Position numbers and translations under genes: made by a program
Assembly (NCBI RefSeq): GCF_000218895.1
Contig: NC_015703.1
Location: 6,461,001-6,525,000 of the forward strand
From: Runella slithyformis DSM 19594
GTDB lineage: Bacteria > Bacteroidota > Bacteroidia > Cytophagales > Spirosomataceae
Reading direction: 5' to 3'
Length of the DNA stretch: 64,000 bases
In this document: positions 43,801 to 51,468 of the stretch, piece after piece
Layout: each line of letters begins with the position of its first letter
How positions within the stretch are numbered: position 1 is the stretch's first letter
The notes under the pieces: model-generated
The model's input: only the letters and a program-made list of their open reading frames with translations
Told to the model about the DNA's origin: nothing
The model's database searches: none

Positions 43801-44833
43801 GGGAGAGCGGCTGTTCCTTACGCCGTCGCCGGTCAACGGAACTGTTACAGGCACCCTTACCATTCCCGCCAACGCTGCCACCGGCACCATGCGGCTGCGC
43901 ATTCGTACCCGTTATAATGAAACAACTTTGGCTCCCTGCGATACTTATATTTGGGGCGAAACGGAAGATTATGTCGTCACTATTTTAGATGCAGGCACTT
44001 ATACCTTTACAGATTTGGGGGGAGCTGCACAGGTTTGCCTGGGCCAGGCGCTTACGATTCCTTTCACTGCATTGGGTACTTTTACCGGCAGTAATGTGTT
44101 TACCGCTGAACTTTCCAACAGTACCGGAAGCTTTGCTTCCCCACTCCCCATCGGAACGGTAGCCGGTACGGTCGCCACACCGATTGCGGCAACGGTTCCT
44201 GCCAATATTTCTCCCGGCAACGGTTACAAAATCAGAGTAACGAGCAACAGCCCGGCCACAACGGTGAGTTTTCCCGCCAACGACACCATGATCCTTTCCG
44301 GGTGTGTCGCCGTAACCAACCAGGACAGTCGGGGTGTATCCGTAAACTATGATGGCAGTAATATACATTCGTCGGCTGCTATGGAATTGAATGTCAACAA
44401 CAAAGCGTTTCTCCTGCCGCGACTCACAAACGTACAGATCCCGGCTTTAGCAAGTCCGGCTACGGGGCTTTTGGTCTATGACCTTACCGATAACTGTCTT
44501 CGGGTATACGACGGCACTCAGTGGAACTGTTTACAGACCGAAACGGTGCCGGCCCCCATTATGAAAGCATCCCAAACTGCCGCCTCGGGTAATACTGTAA
44601 GTCAGCATATTATGAGTACAGGCGGATTACTGCTCTCAGAATCAGGAACGGGCGTCATTGCGCCTGCGGCCATTGCCGAAGTAAGAGGTAACCGAGGCGT
44701 ATTGCTCCCACGCCTGAAAACCCTTCAACGACAGGCCATCACCAACCCAACGGCAGGCATGATGATCTATAATACTGATAAAGCTACCCTTGAATATTTC
44801 GACGGAAGTACGTGGATAAAAATCAGAAAATAA
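40841..44833 (+). CDS. Large secreted reprolysin-like metalloprotease with duplicated GEVED/LLPRL modules
   Basis: 1330 residues from ATG 40841, chosen for its signal peptide (SCTLWIVCLFIIITKAKSQ); the frame opens at 40763 without one. A propeptide-like region is followed by a zinc protease core, HETGHNLGSPH at about 372-382 (HExxHxxGxxH) with Met-turn IMSY near 421-424. Then comes a fibronectin-III-like domain (about 460-540) and two copies of a set comprising GEVED domain (ending GETEDYLI near 683 and GETEDYVV near 1039), beta-sandwich and a KAFLLPRL module (about 831 and 1187). A third RGVLLPRL block closes the protein. No Por-type sorting tail is evident, which is odd for this size. Confidence 0.87.
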   Translation: MKRPITSCTLWIVCLFIIITKAKSQNNAFGTWLAQARSGQQAVTASPLRLSSKSAQSKLTVNGKNLTDQNVFYTLDDAALTDLTSNPRSALDLSLPQPDGSSVELQLIRIALTTSDFNISTDKQARLPLKTGVHYRGIVKGSNNSLVSVSLFPTEVVGVVHEGSRSRVLGKMKNENLHVFYKEDLIHSQLNFRCPEPTGPTAAFGSLKTNALETQAETGCKVVRLYFEVDYQMYTELGSNISAAANFVLGMFNQVATIYRNDNIYLQISAIKIWTSPDPYTAFNDFDNTWQAFRNQLNGNFNGDIAHLLSTKNASGGGKIGRGQFGSITDNCTIGGINATLCNKAQSVCFSFIYASYQNYPTYNWTVNVVAHETGHNLGSPHTHNCRWPGGPIDNCGGTEGASACPSCIAGPTPPAGGGTIMSYCHQLSGVGINFANGFGPLPADKIRTEIREAASCLMTGSGAPVFLTARNVTSVSAQLSWIPGVCCGDFTVEYRTGTNGTFTTAGSTTALFYTLSGLIPGTVYQWRVKSGCLAEYSEIGTFTTPVSGCLPTYTSNGCTNGLGISHFRLNQQTLSYQSDCGVSNYSVFQNVVPVVQKGDSYAVEITPLTSAATQGAHIWIDSNRNNTFETGELVASYSPTTGILSGSLTVPSGASSGNTYLRVRTFAGVQSANACNAYFSAGETEDYLINIVADTLHTAVSVSAAPTLCVGQPFSVAYGATGTFTGTNTFVAQLSDANGNFAAPTVIGSITGTSSGTLSTTIPMLPEGSGYRIRVISSTPGAGFRADNGIDLLLETCQTAITATPNSLSINYHSAPVHASATLDIQTSNKAFLLPRLSANQISTLTQPTAGSLVFDHSNACVRLYNGNDWRCLSKTALVTETATGTAFPQKPPTTSSARSAATSFCIPSNATGCSDEDGLNSFILNGITLSSASGCGSANGYSYFASPTVYLVKGRTYPFSLTTMYYPQGIALWLDANRDSTFTHPGERLFLTPSPVNGTVTGTLTIPANAATGTMRLRIRTRYNETTLAPCDTYIWGETEDYVVTILDAGTYTFTDLGGAAQVCLGQALTIPFTALGTFTGSNVFTAELSNSTGSFASPLPIGTVAGTVATPIAATVPANISPGNGYKIRVTSNSPATTVSFPANDTMILSGCVAVTNQDSRGVSVNYDGSNIHSSAAMELNVNNKAFLLPRLTNVQIPALASPATGLLVYDLTDNCLRVYDGTQWNCLQTETVPAPIMKASQTAASGNTVSQHIMSTGGLLLSESGTGVIAPAAIAEVRGNRGVLLPRLKTLQRQAITNPTAGMMIYNTDKATLEYFDGSTWIKIRK

Positions 44834-44857
44834 GAGGCCTAAGCAGGCAAATGTAAA

Positions 44858-44884
44858 GAGGGCAGACGTAAAGCCTGCCCCTAC
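44858..44884. repeat. Copy of the GGGCAGACGTAAAGCCTGCCC hairpin repeat
   Basis: 27 bases identical to 28019-28045. As at that site, it lies at the 3' end of a minus-strand gene; here it provides the TAG stop codon of the acetyltransferase. Confidence 0.8.
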
Positions 44885-45336
44885 TTTTCTAAATCCAATA
44901 CGGCAGAATACAGATCTATACCCGGCGCCCAGTAATCGGGTTGGTGCGAAAGAAGCGTAAAGCCCAATTTCTCATAAAAGCCAAACGAATGCTGTGAGGT
45001 TTCCACCAAAATAGTTTTGGCTTCACCCGACGCCTTTATTTGATCGATCCGGTAGGTAGCTAATGCTTTTCCGACGCCCGTTCCCTGGGCATCGGGATGC
45101 AGGAACGCCCACGAAAGCCCCCCCTGATGATCGGAAGAGCGAATCCAATACCCTCCGCCGCCTACGATTTGGTTATCTACCAAGGCTACCACATAATCGT
45201 CGCCGAAAATGTCGAGATAATCCAAAAAATCACCCAATTCTTCGGGAGCGAAATATTTGGGGGTATTCAATAAAAAGATTTCCTTCAGGACAGTGCGGTC
45301 ACTGAGTTCATAGGTGCGAAAGGTTATATCCATCAT
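44881..45336 (-). CDS. GNAT-family N-acetyltransferase
   Basis: 151 residues. The acetyl-CoA site shows the Q/RxxGxG/A pattern in HPDAQGTGVGKALATYRIDQ, preceded by a strand (GLSWAFLHPD) and followed by ILVETSQHSFGFYEKLGF, the usual GNAT C-terminal signature. The acceptor is not predictable. The stop codon TAG lies inside the repeat at 44858-44884. It starts near ATG 45336 or 45333. Confidence 0.85.
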   Translation of the reverse strand: MMDITFRTYELSDRTVLKEIFLLNTPKYFAPEELGDFLDYLDIFGDDYVVALVDNQIVGGGGYWIRSSDHQGGLSWAFLHPDAQGTGVGKALATYRIDQIKASGEAKTILVETSQHSFGFYEKLGFTLLSHQPDYWAPGIDLYSAVLDLEK

Positions 45337-45359
45337 TCAACCGGTTAATCCATGTATTC

Positions 45360-45431
45360 CGAAACTTTCCACGTTTACCACTTTAATGCCCAAACCCATT
45401 GATTTACAAACGCTAAACGTGGGAAGTTTCG
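45360..45431. repeat. 18-bp inverted repeat with one mismatch
   Basis: CGAAACTTTCCACGTTTA (45360-45377) and TAAACGTGGGAAGTTTCG (45414-45431) enclose 36 bases. It lies between two minus-strand genes, the PaaE-like reductase and the acetyltransferase, so it could form a stem in the mRNA that separates them. No T-run. Confidence 0.65.
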
Positions 45432-45476
45432 CTAATCTCTTTTTGATACGTAACAAACGGCAAAAAAAGTGCCGGG

Positions 45477-46541
45477 TTACTCGATTTCAACCACGACATC
45501 CTTCGAAAGCGGATGCGCCACGCAGGTCAGGATGTAGCCGGCGGCCAATTCTGACTTGGTCAATCCATCGTCTTCGTCGAGGTGAACTTTGCCCGACGTA
45601 CATTTGCCCATACAGGCCGTACACATCCCCGCCTGACACGAATAGGGCAGGTCAATATCAAGTTCCAATGCCGCTTCCAGAATCGTTTGGTGCGGCTCTA
45701 CCGTAAATTTATATTCGCTTCCTTCGTACAACACCGTAATTTCCTGCGCTTTCAGGCTGCCGTCGTCTTCCTGCTCCACTACTTCTCCTACCGTGTGCGC
45801 CGTGCCGAAACTTTCTTTATGCACCTTCTCCTCCGGTACGTTCAATAACGCCAACGCCTCTTTGGCTTCTGCCATCATTCCGTCAGGGCCGCACAGATAG
45901 TACTCAGCGGCGGTGGGTACGAAGTCTTCCACTTCTTCCAACAGCTTCAAAATATGCGGGCGATTCAATCTTCCTTCATGGCCGGCCCAGCCATTTGCCG
46001 GTTGGCTAAGGGTATATTTTAAGACAAACCGCGCGCCGAACTGCTGCGTCATTTCGGCCAGTTGAGCCCTGAAAATAATCGAAGCTTCGTCGCGGTTACC
46101 GTACAGCAGGATGACCCGGCTCTCGGCTTCTATTTTCAACAGCGATTTGGCAATCGACATCAACGGCGTAATGCCGCTCCCCGCACCTATCAACACCACA
46201 GTGCGGGCATTGCGGGCATCGGGCTCCACCATGAAGTGGCCCATCGGCTCTATCACCTCAATGAAATCGTCTGCTTTCACGTGATCAATGAGCCAATTGG
46301 AAACCAAACCTCCCGGCACTCTTTTGACCGTCACGGCGGGAGCCGTATCGGTATGCGGCGAACTGCTCATGGAGTACGAACGTCGTACTTTCTGACCGTC
46401 GACCGTCACCAGCAGGGTCAGAAACTGCCCCGGCTTATATTTGATCATTTCACTCAACGGATGCCAAAAAGCGATCGTCACCGCTTCTTCCGTTTCTTTT
46501 ATGACTTCTTTTACTTTCAGATGGTAATACTTTATTGACAT
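45477..46541 (-). CDS. PaaE-like ferredoxin:NAD(P)H oxidoreductase with C-terminal 2Fe-2S domain
   Basis: 354 residues. FAD domain at the N-terminus (KYKPGQFLTLLVT and VRRSYSMSSSP, the RxYS motif); NAD(P)-binding middle with IGAGSGITPLMSIAKSLL and YYLCGPDGMM; C-terminal plant-type ferredoxin domain with CQAGMCTACMGKC and a later Cys (LTCVAHP). This order is that of the phenylacetyl-CoA epoxidase reductase PaaE, but no PaaABC is in view, so it may serve another oxygenase or a desaturase. Divergent from a HesB/IscA-type gene. Confidence 0.9.
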   Translation of the reverse strand: MSIKYYHLKVKEVIKETEEAVTIAFWHPLSEMIKYKPGQFLTLLVTVDGQKVRRSYSMSSSPHTDTAPAVTVKRVPGGLVSNWLIDHVKADDFIEVIEPMGHFMVEPDARNARTVVLIGAGSGITPLMSIAKSLLKIEAESRVILLYGNRDEASIIFRAQLAEMTQQFGARFVLKYTLSQPANGWAGHEGRLNRPHILKLLEEVEDFVPTAAEYYLCGPDGMMAEAKEALALLNVPEEKVHKESFGTAHTVGEVVEQEDDGSLKAQEITVLYEGSEYKFTVEPHQTILEAALELDIDLPYSCQAGMCTACMGKCTSGKVHLDEDDGLTKSELAAGYILTCVAHPLSKDVVVEIE

Positions 46542-46642
46542 ATGTATATGATAAAAGCTCTCATTTTTTAACCCACAAAGTTACAATTTGTTTTCTCAAC
46601 ACCCTTTAATAGTTTCAATTACCGATGCAGGAATCGTTGCTT

Positions 46643-46679
46643 CCCTGAAACTTTTACTTTCTCGAATTGGTTTTCAGGG
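46643..46679. promoter_or_regulatory. Inverted repeat in the reductase/IscA divergent region
   Basis: CCCTGAAA (46643-46650) and TTTCAGGG (46672-46679) with a 21-base spacer, 42 bases before the HesB/IscA start. It could be an operator for the two iron-sulphur-related genes; no known box is matched. Confidence 0.35.
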
Positions 46680-46720
46680 ATAGCAAATGTTGATTTTATT
46701 ATTCTGAAATATAAGATACA

Positions 46721-47047
46721 ATGGTAACGGTAACGGATAAAGCAAAAGACAAGATCTTTGAATTGCGCAAAGAAGAAGGCAGACCCGAAGACAGCCACAT
46801 CCGCGTTGGCGTGGTAGGGGGCGGTTGCTCAGGCCTGATGTATAACCTCGAATTTGACTCTGAAAAACAACCGACCGATATGGAGTTTGTAGATAAGGGC
46901 GTCAAAATCGTAGTCGACAAAAAAAGTATCCTCTACCTGGCAGGCACCGTGTTGGACTTCTCAGACGGACTCAACGGCAAAGGCTTCCAATTTGTAAACC
47001 CCAACGCCAGCCGCACCTGCGGTTGCGGTGAGAGCTTTGCCGTATAG
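46721..47047 (+). CDS. HesB/IscA-family iron-sulphur cluster assembly protein
   Basis: 108 residues. MVTVTDKAKDKIFELRKEEG leads into RVGVVGGGCSGLMYNLEF with Cys36, and the C-terminus RTCGCGESFAV gives the second CxC pair (Cys100 and Cys102). These three Cys are the hallmark of A-type carriers, which pass Fe-S clusters to apoproteins. It diverges from the 2Fe-2S reductase gene, a sensible partnership though not proof. Followed by a bidirectional hairpin. Confidence 0.92.
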   Translation: MVTVTDKAKDKIFELRKEEGRPEDSHIRVGVVGGGCSGLMYNLEFDSEKQPTDMEFVDKGVKIVVDKKSILYLAGTVLDFSDGLNGKGFQFVNPNASRTCGCGESFAV

Positions 47048-47069
47048 CTTTTTCAAACATACATTCAAC

Positions 47070-47101
47070 AAAAAAGACGCCGATAACTCAACGTCTTTTT
47101 T
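47070..47101. terminator. Bidirectional terminator hairpin
   Basis: AAAAAAGACG (47070-47079) pairs with CGTCTTTTTT (47092-47101). The T-runs are built into both arms, so it can end both the IscA transcript and the leftward oxidase transcript. Confidence 0.78.
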
Positions 47102-47194
47102 GTTTATCAATACATTTAAAAACCGGAAGCGGTCAGTGCGGACACCGACCACGGCAAAAAACTTTACACTTTTCCCTTTAACCCCTACATTCCT

Positions 47195-48538
47195 TTAGAC
47201 TTCACCAAAGAGATTCATTTCAATAAACTCATTCCTAAACTTACCCTCCGGATCGTGTTTTGCCATCAGGGCTTTGAATTCGGGCAATTTTTCGATCCTT
47301 GATTGCAATACGGAAGGTTTCAACGTAAACAGCTTTCCCCAGTGCGGCCGTGGATGAAAGGGGGCCAGGGCTTCTTCAATGAGCGGCAATAATTGCATCA
47401 CTTCCGGAATCTCCTGTTTCCACGTAAAGTGAAAGGCCACGCACGTTTTTTTGTAAAAAGGACTCATAAACAGATCATCGGCGGCAATGGCCCGTATTTC
47501 CGAGATCATCAAATGAGGAGATACTTTTTCGTGGAGTTTTTCAATCGCCATAAACCCCTCATACGCGTGTTCAAAGGCAATAAAATATTCCGACTGCAAT
47601 TCTTTGCCGCTGCTGGGCGTGAAACCCATTTTAAAATGCGGCATCCGCTCGTACCACGGCCCTTCCACCCCCATTTGGTCGGTACAATTGATGGGATCCA
47701 ACGCTTCGATGGGATGGAGGTTTTTGGTCGCCAAGGTTGCGCCAAAGTACTCGGGAGCGATTTCTTTCATCTCCTCCGCTTTGCTTTTTATCCATACTTC
47801 GCTTACATTTTTGTTGGTCCAATCGGTAAATAAACTCACGCTGTACCCACCCGACATGATGGCTTCAAAATTCTTTTCCAGTGCAGCCATCGGCAGATTT
47901 TGATACACTACCTGCTTCATTTTAAATGTAGGCTGCAAGTCAAGTGTCATTTTGGTGACAATACCGATGGCTCCCAAACCAACCATGGCTGTCAGGAATT
48001 CATCACCATCTTTCTCACGCGACAGATTTACCACTTCCCCTTTTCCATTGACCAATTCCATTGCAGAAACCGCCGTAGCCAAACTTCCGTTTTTGATACC
48101 CGAGCCATGCGTAGAAGTAGCGCAGGCTCCCGCCACCGAGATATGCGGCAGTGATGCCAAATTGGGAAGCGCATAGCCATTGTCGTCCAAATAGTTACAC
48201 AATTCTCCGTATTTGATCCCGGCTTCCACCGTCACGGTATTTTTTTCTTTATCCAACGAAGTGATCTTGTTAAACGCGCCCGTGGAGATTTGATTTTCGG
48301 TACTGTCGGCGATGGTATTGAAGCAGTGTTTGGTACCCAGAGCCCTTACTTTTTGACAGTTTTTGATCGCATCCTGCAATTCAGCCACTGTTTCAGGGGT
48401 ATGTACATTATCAGTACTATATGTCAGATTACCGGCCCAGTTGGTACGGGCTTCGGCTTTTTTACACGAAATTAGGTTGATAAGCATAGTGCCGGTAAGA
48501 AATACAGAAGAGGTTTTCAGAAAGGTACGTTTATTCAT
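47195..48538 (-). CDS. FAD-linked alditol/lactone oxidase, exported
   Basis: 447 residues from ATG 48538. The N-terminus MNKRTFLKTSSVFLTGTMLI ends in an LISC lipobox, so it is probably a lipoprotein. The VAO/AldO fold shows VRALGTKHCFN (matching the covalent-FAD His motif GxxHS), PHISVAGACATSTHGSG, and C-terminal blocks WGKLFTLKP and HDPEGKFRNEF. It resembles alditol oxidase or D-arabinono-1,4-lactone oxidase. Starts 19 bases after the DUF1080 gene, same strand, which suggests a shared role in oxidised-sugar metabolism. Confidence 0.85.
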   Translation of the reverse strand: MNKRTFLKTSSVFLTGTMLINLISCKKAEARTNWAGNLTYSTDNVHTPETVAELQDAIKNCQKVRALGTKHCFNTIADSTENQISTGAFNKITSLDKEKNTVTVEAGIKYGELCNYLDDNGYALPNLASLPHISVAGACATSTHGSGIKNGSLATAVSAMELVNGKGEVVNLSREKDGDEFLTAMVGLGAIGIVTKMTLDLQPTFKMKQVVYQNLPMAALEKNFEAIMSGGYSVSLFTDWTNKNVSEVWIKSKAEEMKEIAPEYFGATLATKNLHPIEALDPINCTDQMGVEGPWYERMPHFKMGFTPSSGKELQSEYFIAFEHAYEGFMAIEKLHEKVSPHLMISEIRAIAADDLFMSPFYKKTCVAFHFTWKQEIPEVMQLLPLIEEALAPFHPRPHWGKLFTLKPSVLQSRIEKLPEFKALMAKHDPEGKFRNEFIEMNLFGEV

Positions 48539-48557
48539 AGGTTTAGGCAAGGTTGGT

Positions 48558-49199
48558 TTATTTTAATTCCTGAATGAATATGTCTTTATACGCCACCTCA
48601 GCCTTTCCTCCGCCATGGATCTGTAGTCCGATAAGCCCCGATTGTGGAATATTGGCGTCCGGCTCGGTGTAATCAACGGTCAGTTGGCCGTTCAGATAAA
48701 TACGAATGCGCTGATTATCAGCCCGCACTTCATAGTTATTCCAATCGCCGAGTTTCAGTATTTTTTTGATGAGAGACTCTTCCGGCGCGATCAACGTTTT
48801 GTTTCTTCTGGATTCATCATATAAACTTGCCCAATACTTATCCCCCAAATCAGCCTGATAGCCTATCATCTCATAAGCAGGGTCGGTCAGCCGTTTGCTG
48901 CGAAACTGTACGCCCGCATTGATAAAGCCTTCGGTACCCTCCAGTTTGAATTTAAGCTTCAAATCAAAATTGGCATAACTGCGGGTAGTACACAGAAATT
49001 CATTGTTAGGCACTTTGGTAAACCTTGAGCCGCCCACAATGGCTCCGTTCTCAATCCGCCAGGTTTTCAGGGTGTCACCCTCCCATCCTTTGAAGCTTTT
49101 ACCGTCAAACAATCTAACGGCTTGTTGGGAAGGCGTTAGAAAGAAATTTACCAATGTGATTATACCTGCTGCTGCGTAAATCAAGAGATGCTTTGCCAT
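48558..49199 (-). CDS. DUF1080 (3-keto-disaccharide hydrolase-like) secreted protein
   Basis: 213 residues. Signal or anchor at the N-terminus (LLIYAAAGIITLVNFFL). The LamG-like fold is marked by VRLFDGKSFKGWEGD near residue 28, WRIENGAIVGG, NFDLKLKFKLEG, NAGVQFRSKR and the end GLIGLQIHGGGKAEVAYKDI. Characterised members hydrolyse 3-keto-glycosides. It precedes the FAD oxidase by 19 bases, so oxidation and cleavage of a sugar may be linked. Substrate unknown. Confidence 0.9.
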   Translation of the reverse strand: MAKHLLIYAAAGIITLVNFFLTPSQQAVRLFDGKSFKGWEGDTLKTWRIENGAIVGGSRFTKVPNNEFLCTTRSYANFDLKLKFKLEGTEGFINAGVQFRSKRLTDPAYEMIGYQADLGDKYWASLYDESRRNKTLIAPEESLIKKILKLGDWNNYEVRADNQRIRIYLNGQLTVDYTEPDANIPQSGLIGLQIHGGGKAEVAYKDIFIQELK

Positions 49200-49642
49200 A
49201 TGTATTATTTTGTTATCTATTTGATTAAAGGCTATTTAGGTCATTTCTACTTTTAAAAAAACATAACCTTTATTGATACCGAATCCCTATACTTCCTCTG
49301 CCAATTACTATACATTGAGCGCTGTAGGCACTGAGTAAATAACCCCATAAAGGCATTTACCGGAATGATAGGACCCGCAACAGGCAGTGCTCTTAATCAG
49401 CATACCTCCAAAACAAACTTATACTCCCAAATCACATTCCCGGCTCGTTTCTTTGGGATATTTGGTTTATGCAGGACCAATGGAGATTCAAATTCCATCA
49501 AAAATACTAAACCGCACAATGCTACAGGGTTAACAGCCAACTGCTTACCGGCTATTCGTGAAACATTTAACATTTTTTACGTGGAACAGTTTGGCAGAGT
49601 CCGAATAAAGACAGATATTTGATGGCGGTAAACCTAACAACA
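49200..49642. other. Gene-free region upstream of parA
   Basis: 443 bases between the divergent DUF1080 and parA genes. It holds a parS-like site (49573-49588) and a TAGCCTTTA stretch on the minus strand near 49230. An open frame at 49365-49622 (starts MIGPATGSALNQHTSK) has poor, low-complexity sequence and no other support; I do not call it. Confidence 0.5.
49573..49588. promoter_or_regulatory. parS-like centromere site
   Basis: TTTTTTACGTGGAACA matches the broad bacterial parS consensus TGTTNCACGTGAAACA in 13 of 15 defined positions when allowing the common G at position 12. A half-site CGTGAAACA lies just upstream at 49557-49565. Its location, 55 bases before parA, is the usual place. Confidence 0.55.
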
Positions 49643-50446
49643 ATGGGCAAAATTATAGCAATAGCCAACCAAAAAGGTGGCGTCGGCAAAACGACCACTG
49701 CCATCAACCTGGCAGCAAGTTTAGCGGTACTTGATTTTAAGACCTTAATCGTAGACGCTGACCCTCAGGCCAACTCTACCTCAGGGCTGGGTTTCAATCC
49801 CAAAGAAATCGAGTACAGCATTTACGAATGTATGGTAGAAGGGGTCATTCCTCAGGAAGCCATCGTCGAGACCAACTTCGAAAATCTGTACCTTTTGCCC
49901 TCCCATATTGATCTGGTTGGGGCTGAGATCGAAATGATCAATCTCAAAAACCGCGAGGAAAAAATGAAGGAAGCGCTATGGCCTATCAAAGATGATTATG
50001 ATTTTGTCATCATTGACTGCTCCCCCTCTCTGGGTTTGATCACCATCAACAGCCTCACGGCCGCCGACTCAGTAATCGTGCCCGTACAATGCGAATATTT
50101 TGCATTGGAAGGATTGGGCAAATTGCTCAATACCATTAAGATCATCCAAACACGACTCAATACCAATCTGGCCATCGAGGGCATCCTGCTGACCATGTAT
50201 GACATGCGCGTACGCCTTTCGAATCAAGTGGTCAATGAAGTAACGGCTCATTTTAAACACATGGTGTTTAATACCATCATTCCCCGAAATATCCGTCTCA
50301 GTGAGTCTCCCAGTTACGGCGTGCCTACCATTGCGCAGGATTCCGACAGCAAAGGTGCGGTGAGCTATTTAAACCTTGCCCGCGAAATCTTAAGTAAGAA
50401 TGGATTGATTGAACAAGACGAACAGGCTATACGAAAAGCCAATTGA
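49643..50446 (+). CDS. parA: Chromosome partitioning ATPase ParA
   Basis: 267 residues from ATG 49643; upstream in-frame starts at 49619 and 49622 are less likely because the P-loop normally begins about 10 residues in. Deviant Walker A is KGGVGKTT at 11-18, with DADPQANSTSGLG, IDCSPSLGLITINSL and VPVQCEYFALEGLG. It moves or anchors the origin region through ParB bound at parS. parB follows after 101 bases on the same strand. Confidence 0.96.
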   Translation: MGKIIAIANQKGGVGKTTTAINLAASLAVLDFKTLIVDADPQANSTSGLGFNPKEIEYSIYECMVEGVIPQEAIVETNFENLYLLPSHIDLVGAEIEMINLKNREEKMKEALWPIKDDYDFVIIDCSPSLGLITINSLTAADSVIVPVQCEYFALEGLGKLLNTIKIIQTRLNTNLAIEGILLTMYDMRVRLSNQVVNEVTAHFKHMVFNTIIPRNIRLSESPSYGVPTIAQDSDSKGAVSYLNLAREILSKNGLIEQDEQAIRKAN

Positions 50447-50547
50447 TCTGAACCGGTACCGTTTCAAAGTCACCCCACAGCAGGGCCCCGGCCTCGGCAC
50501 ATTCAGTATGTCTTCTTTCATCCCTACAATCATAAAAATCTTCAAAC

Positions 50548-51468
50548 ATGGAAAATATTGGTAAAGTAGCTCCTAAAAAAATGACAGGTCTCGGACGCGG
50601 TTTGGGTGCATTACTCCATGACAGTGATAAAGTCAATCGCTCCACTCACCCATTACCCTACGATAACGTAAGCATGATGAGTGAGATTCACGTTGAACAG
50701 ATTGACGTCAATCCCTTTCAGCCTCGTACACGTTTTGATGAAGAAGCGCTCAATGAACTGGCCGAATCCATTCGTATTCAAGGCATTATCCAACCCATTA
50801 CCGTACGTCAGATCGGTCGGGACCGGTATCAGCTGATTTCGGGGGAAAGACGTTTGCAGGCTTCCAAACTTGCCGGACTGACCCACATTCCTTCCTATAT
50901 CCGTACCGCCAATGACCAGCAAATGCTGGAAATGGCTCTGATCGAAAACATCCAGCGTGAAAACCTCAATGCCATCGAAATTGCCCTGAGCTATCAGCGT
51001 CTGATTTCGGATTGCGGGCTTAAACAGGATGAACTGGGAGAACGAGTTGGCAAAAATCGTACGACGGTCAATAACTATATTCGTTTGCTGAAATTGCCCC
51101 CTATGATTCAGGCCGCCCTCCGCGACGACCAAATTACCATGGGACATGCCCGGGCAATTATCAACATTGACAATCCGGATGTACAACTTAAACTGTTTCG
51201 CAAAACCATCGAAGAAGCGTGGTCGGTGCGGAAGGTGGAAGACGCTGTTCGCAGTCTTCAGATGGATGTACCGGAGACCGGTGCCGCCGACCGCCGACCA
51301 AGTATGGTGAAGCAGGAAATGCGCTCGTTACAATTCAAACTTTCTTCTTATTTCGGCTCTAAGGTTTCCATCAAAACCGACGATAAACAAAAAGGCGAAA
51401 TCAAAATCCCCTTTACCTCGCAGGATGAACTGGAGCGAATTTTAAAAGTCTTAAAATTTGAATCGTGA
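50548..51468 (+). CDS. parB: Chromosome partitioning protein ParB
   Basis: 306 residues. Starts with KKMTGLGRGLGALLHDSDK, the basic ParA-contact segment. The CTPase/clamp domain contains VNPFQPRTRFDEEALNELAE, the GERR box in ISGERRLQASKLAG, and ENIQRENLNAIEIA. A helix-turn-helix (LGERVGKNRTTVNNYIRLLK) and a C-terminal dimerisation domain follow. It overlaps the DUF5683 gene by 4 bases, indicating one operon. Confidence 0.96.
   Translation: MENIGKVAPKKMTGLGRGLGALLHDSDKVNRSTHPLPYDNVSMMSEIHVEQIDVNPFQPRTRFDEEALNELAESIRIQGIIQPITVRQIGRDRYQLISGERRLQASKLAGLTHIPSYIRTANDQQMLEMALIENIQRENLNAIEIALSYQRLISDCGLKQDELGERVGKNRTTVNNYIRLLKLPPMIQAALRDDQITMGHARAIINIDNPDVQLKLFRKTIEEAWSVRKVEDAVRSLQMDVPETGAADRRPSMVKQEMRSLQFKLSSYFGSKVSIKTDDKQKGEIKIPFTSQDELERILKVLKFES

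Noticed and set aside
49365-49622. 85-codon ORF upstream of parA
   Set aside because: Low-complexity composition, overlaps the parS-like site, and no recognisable domain.
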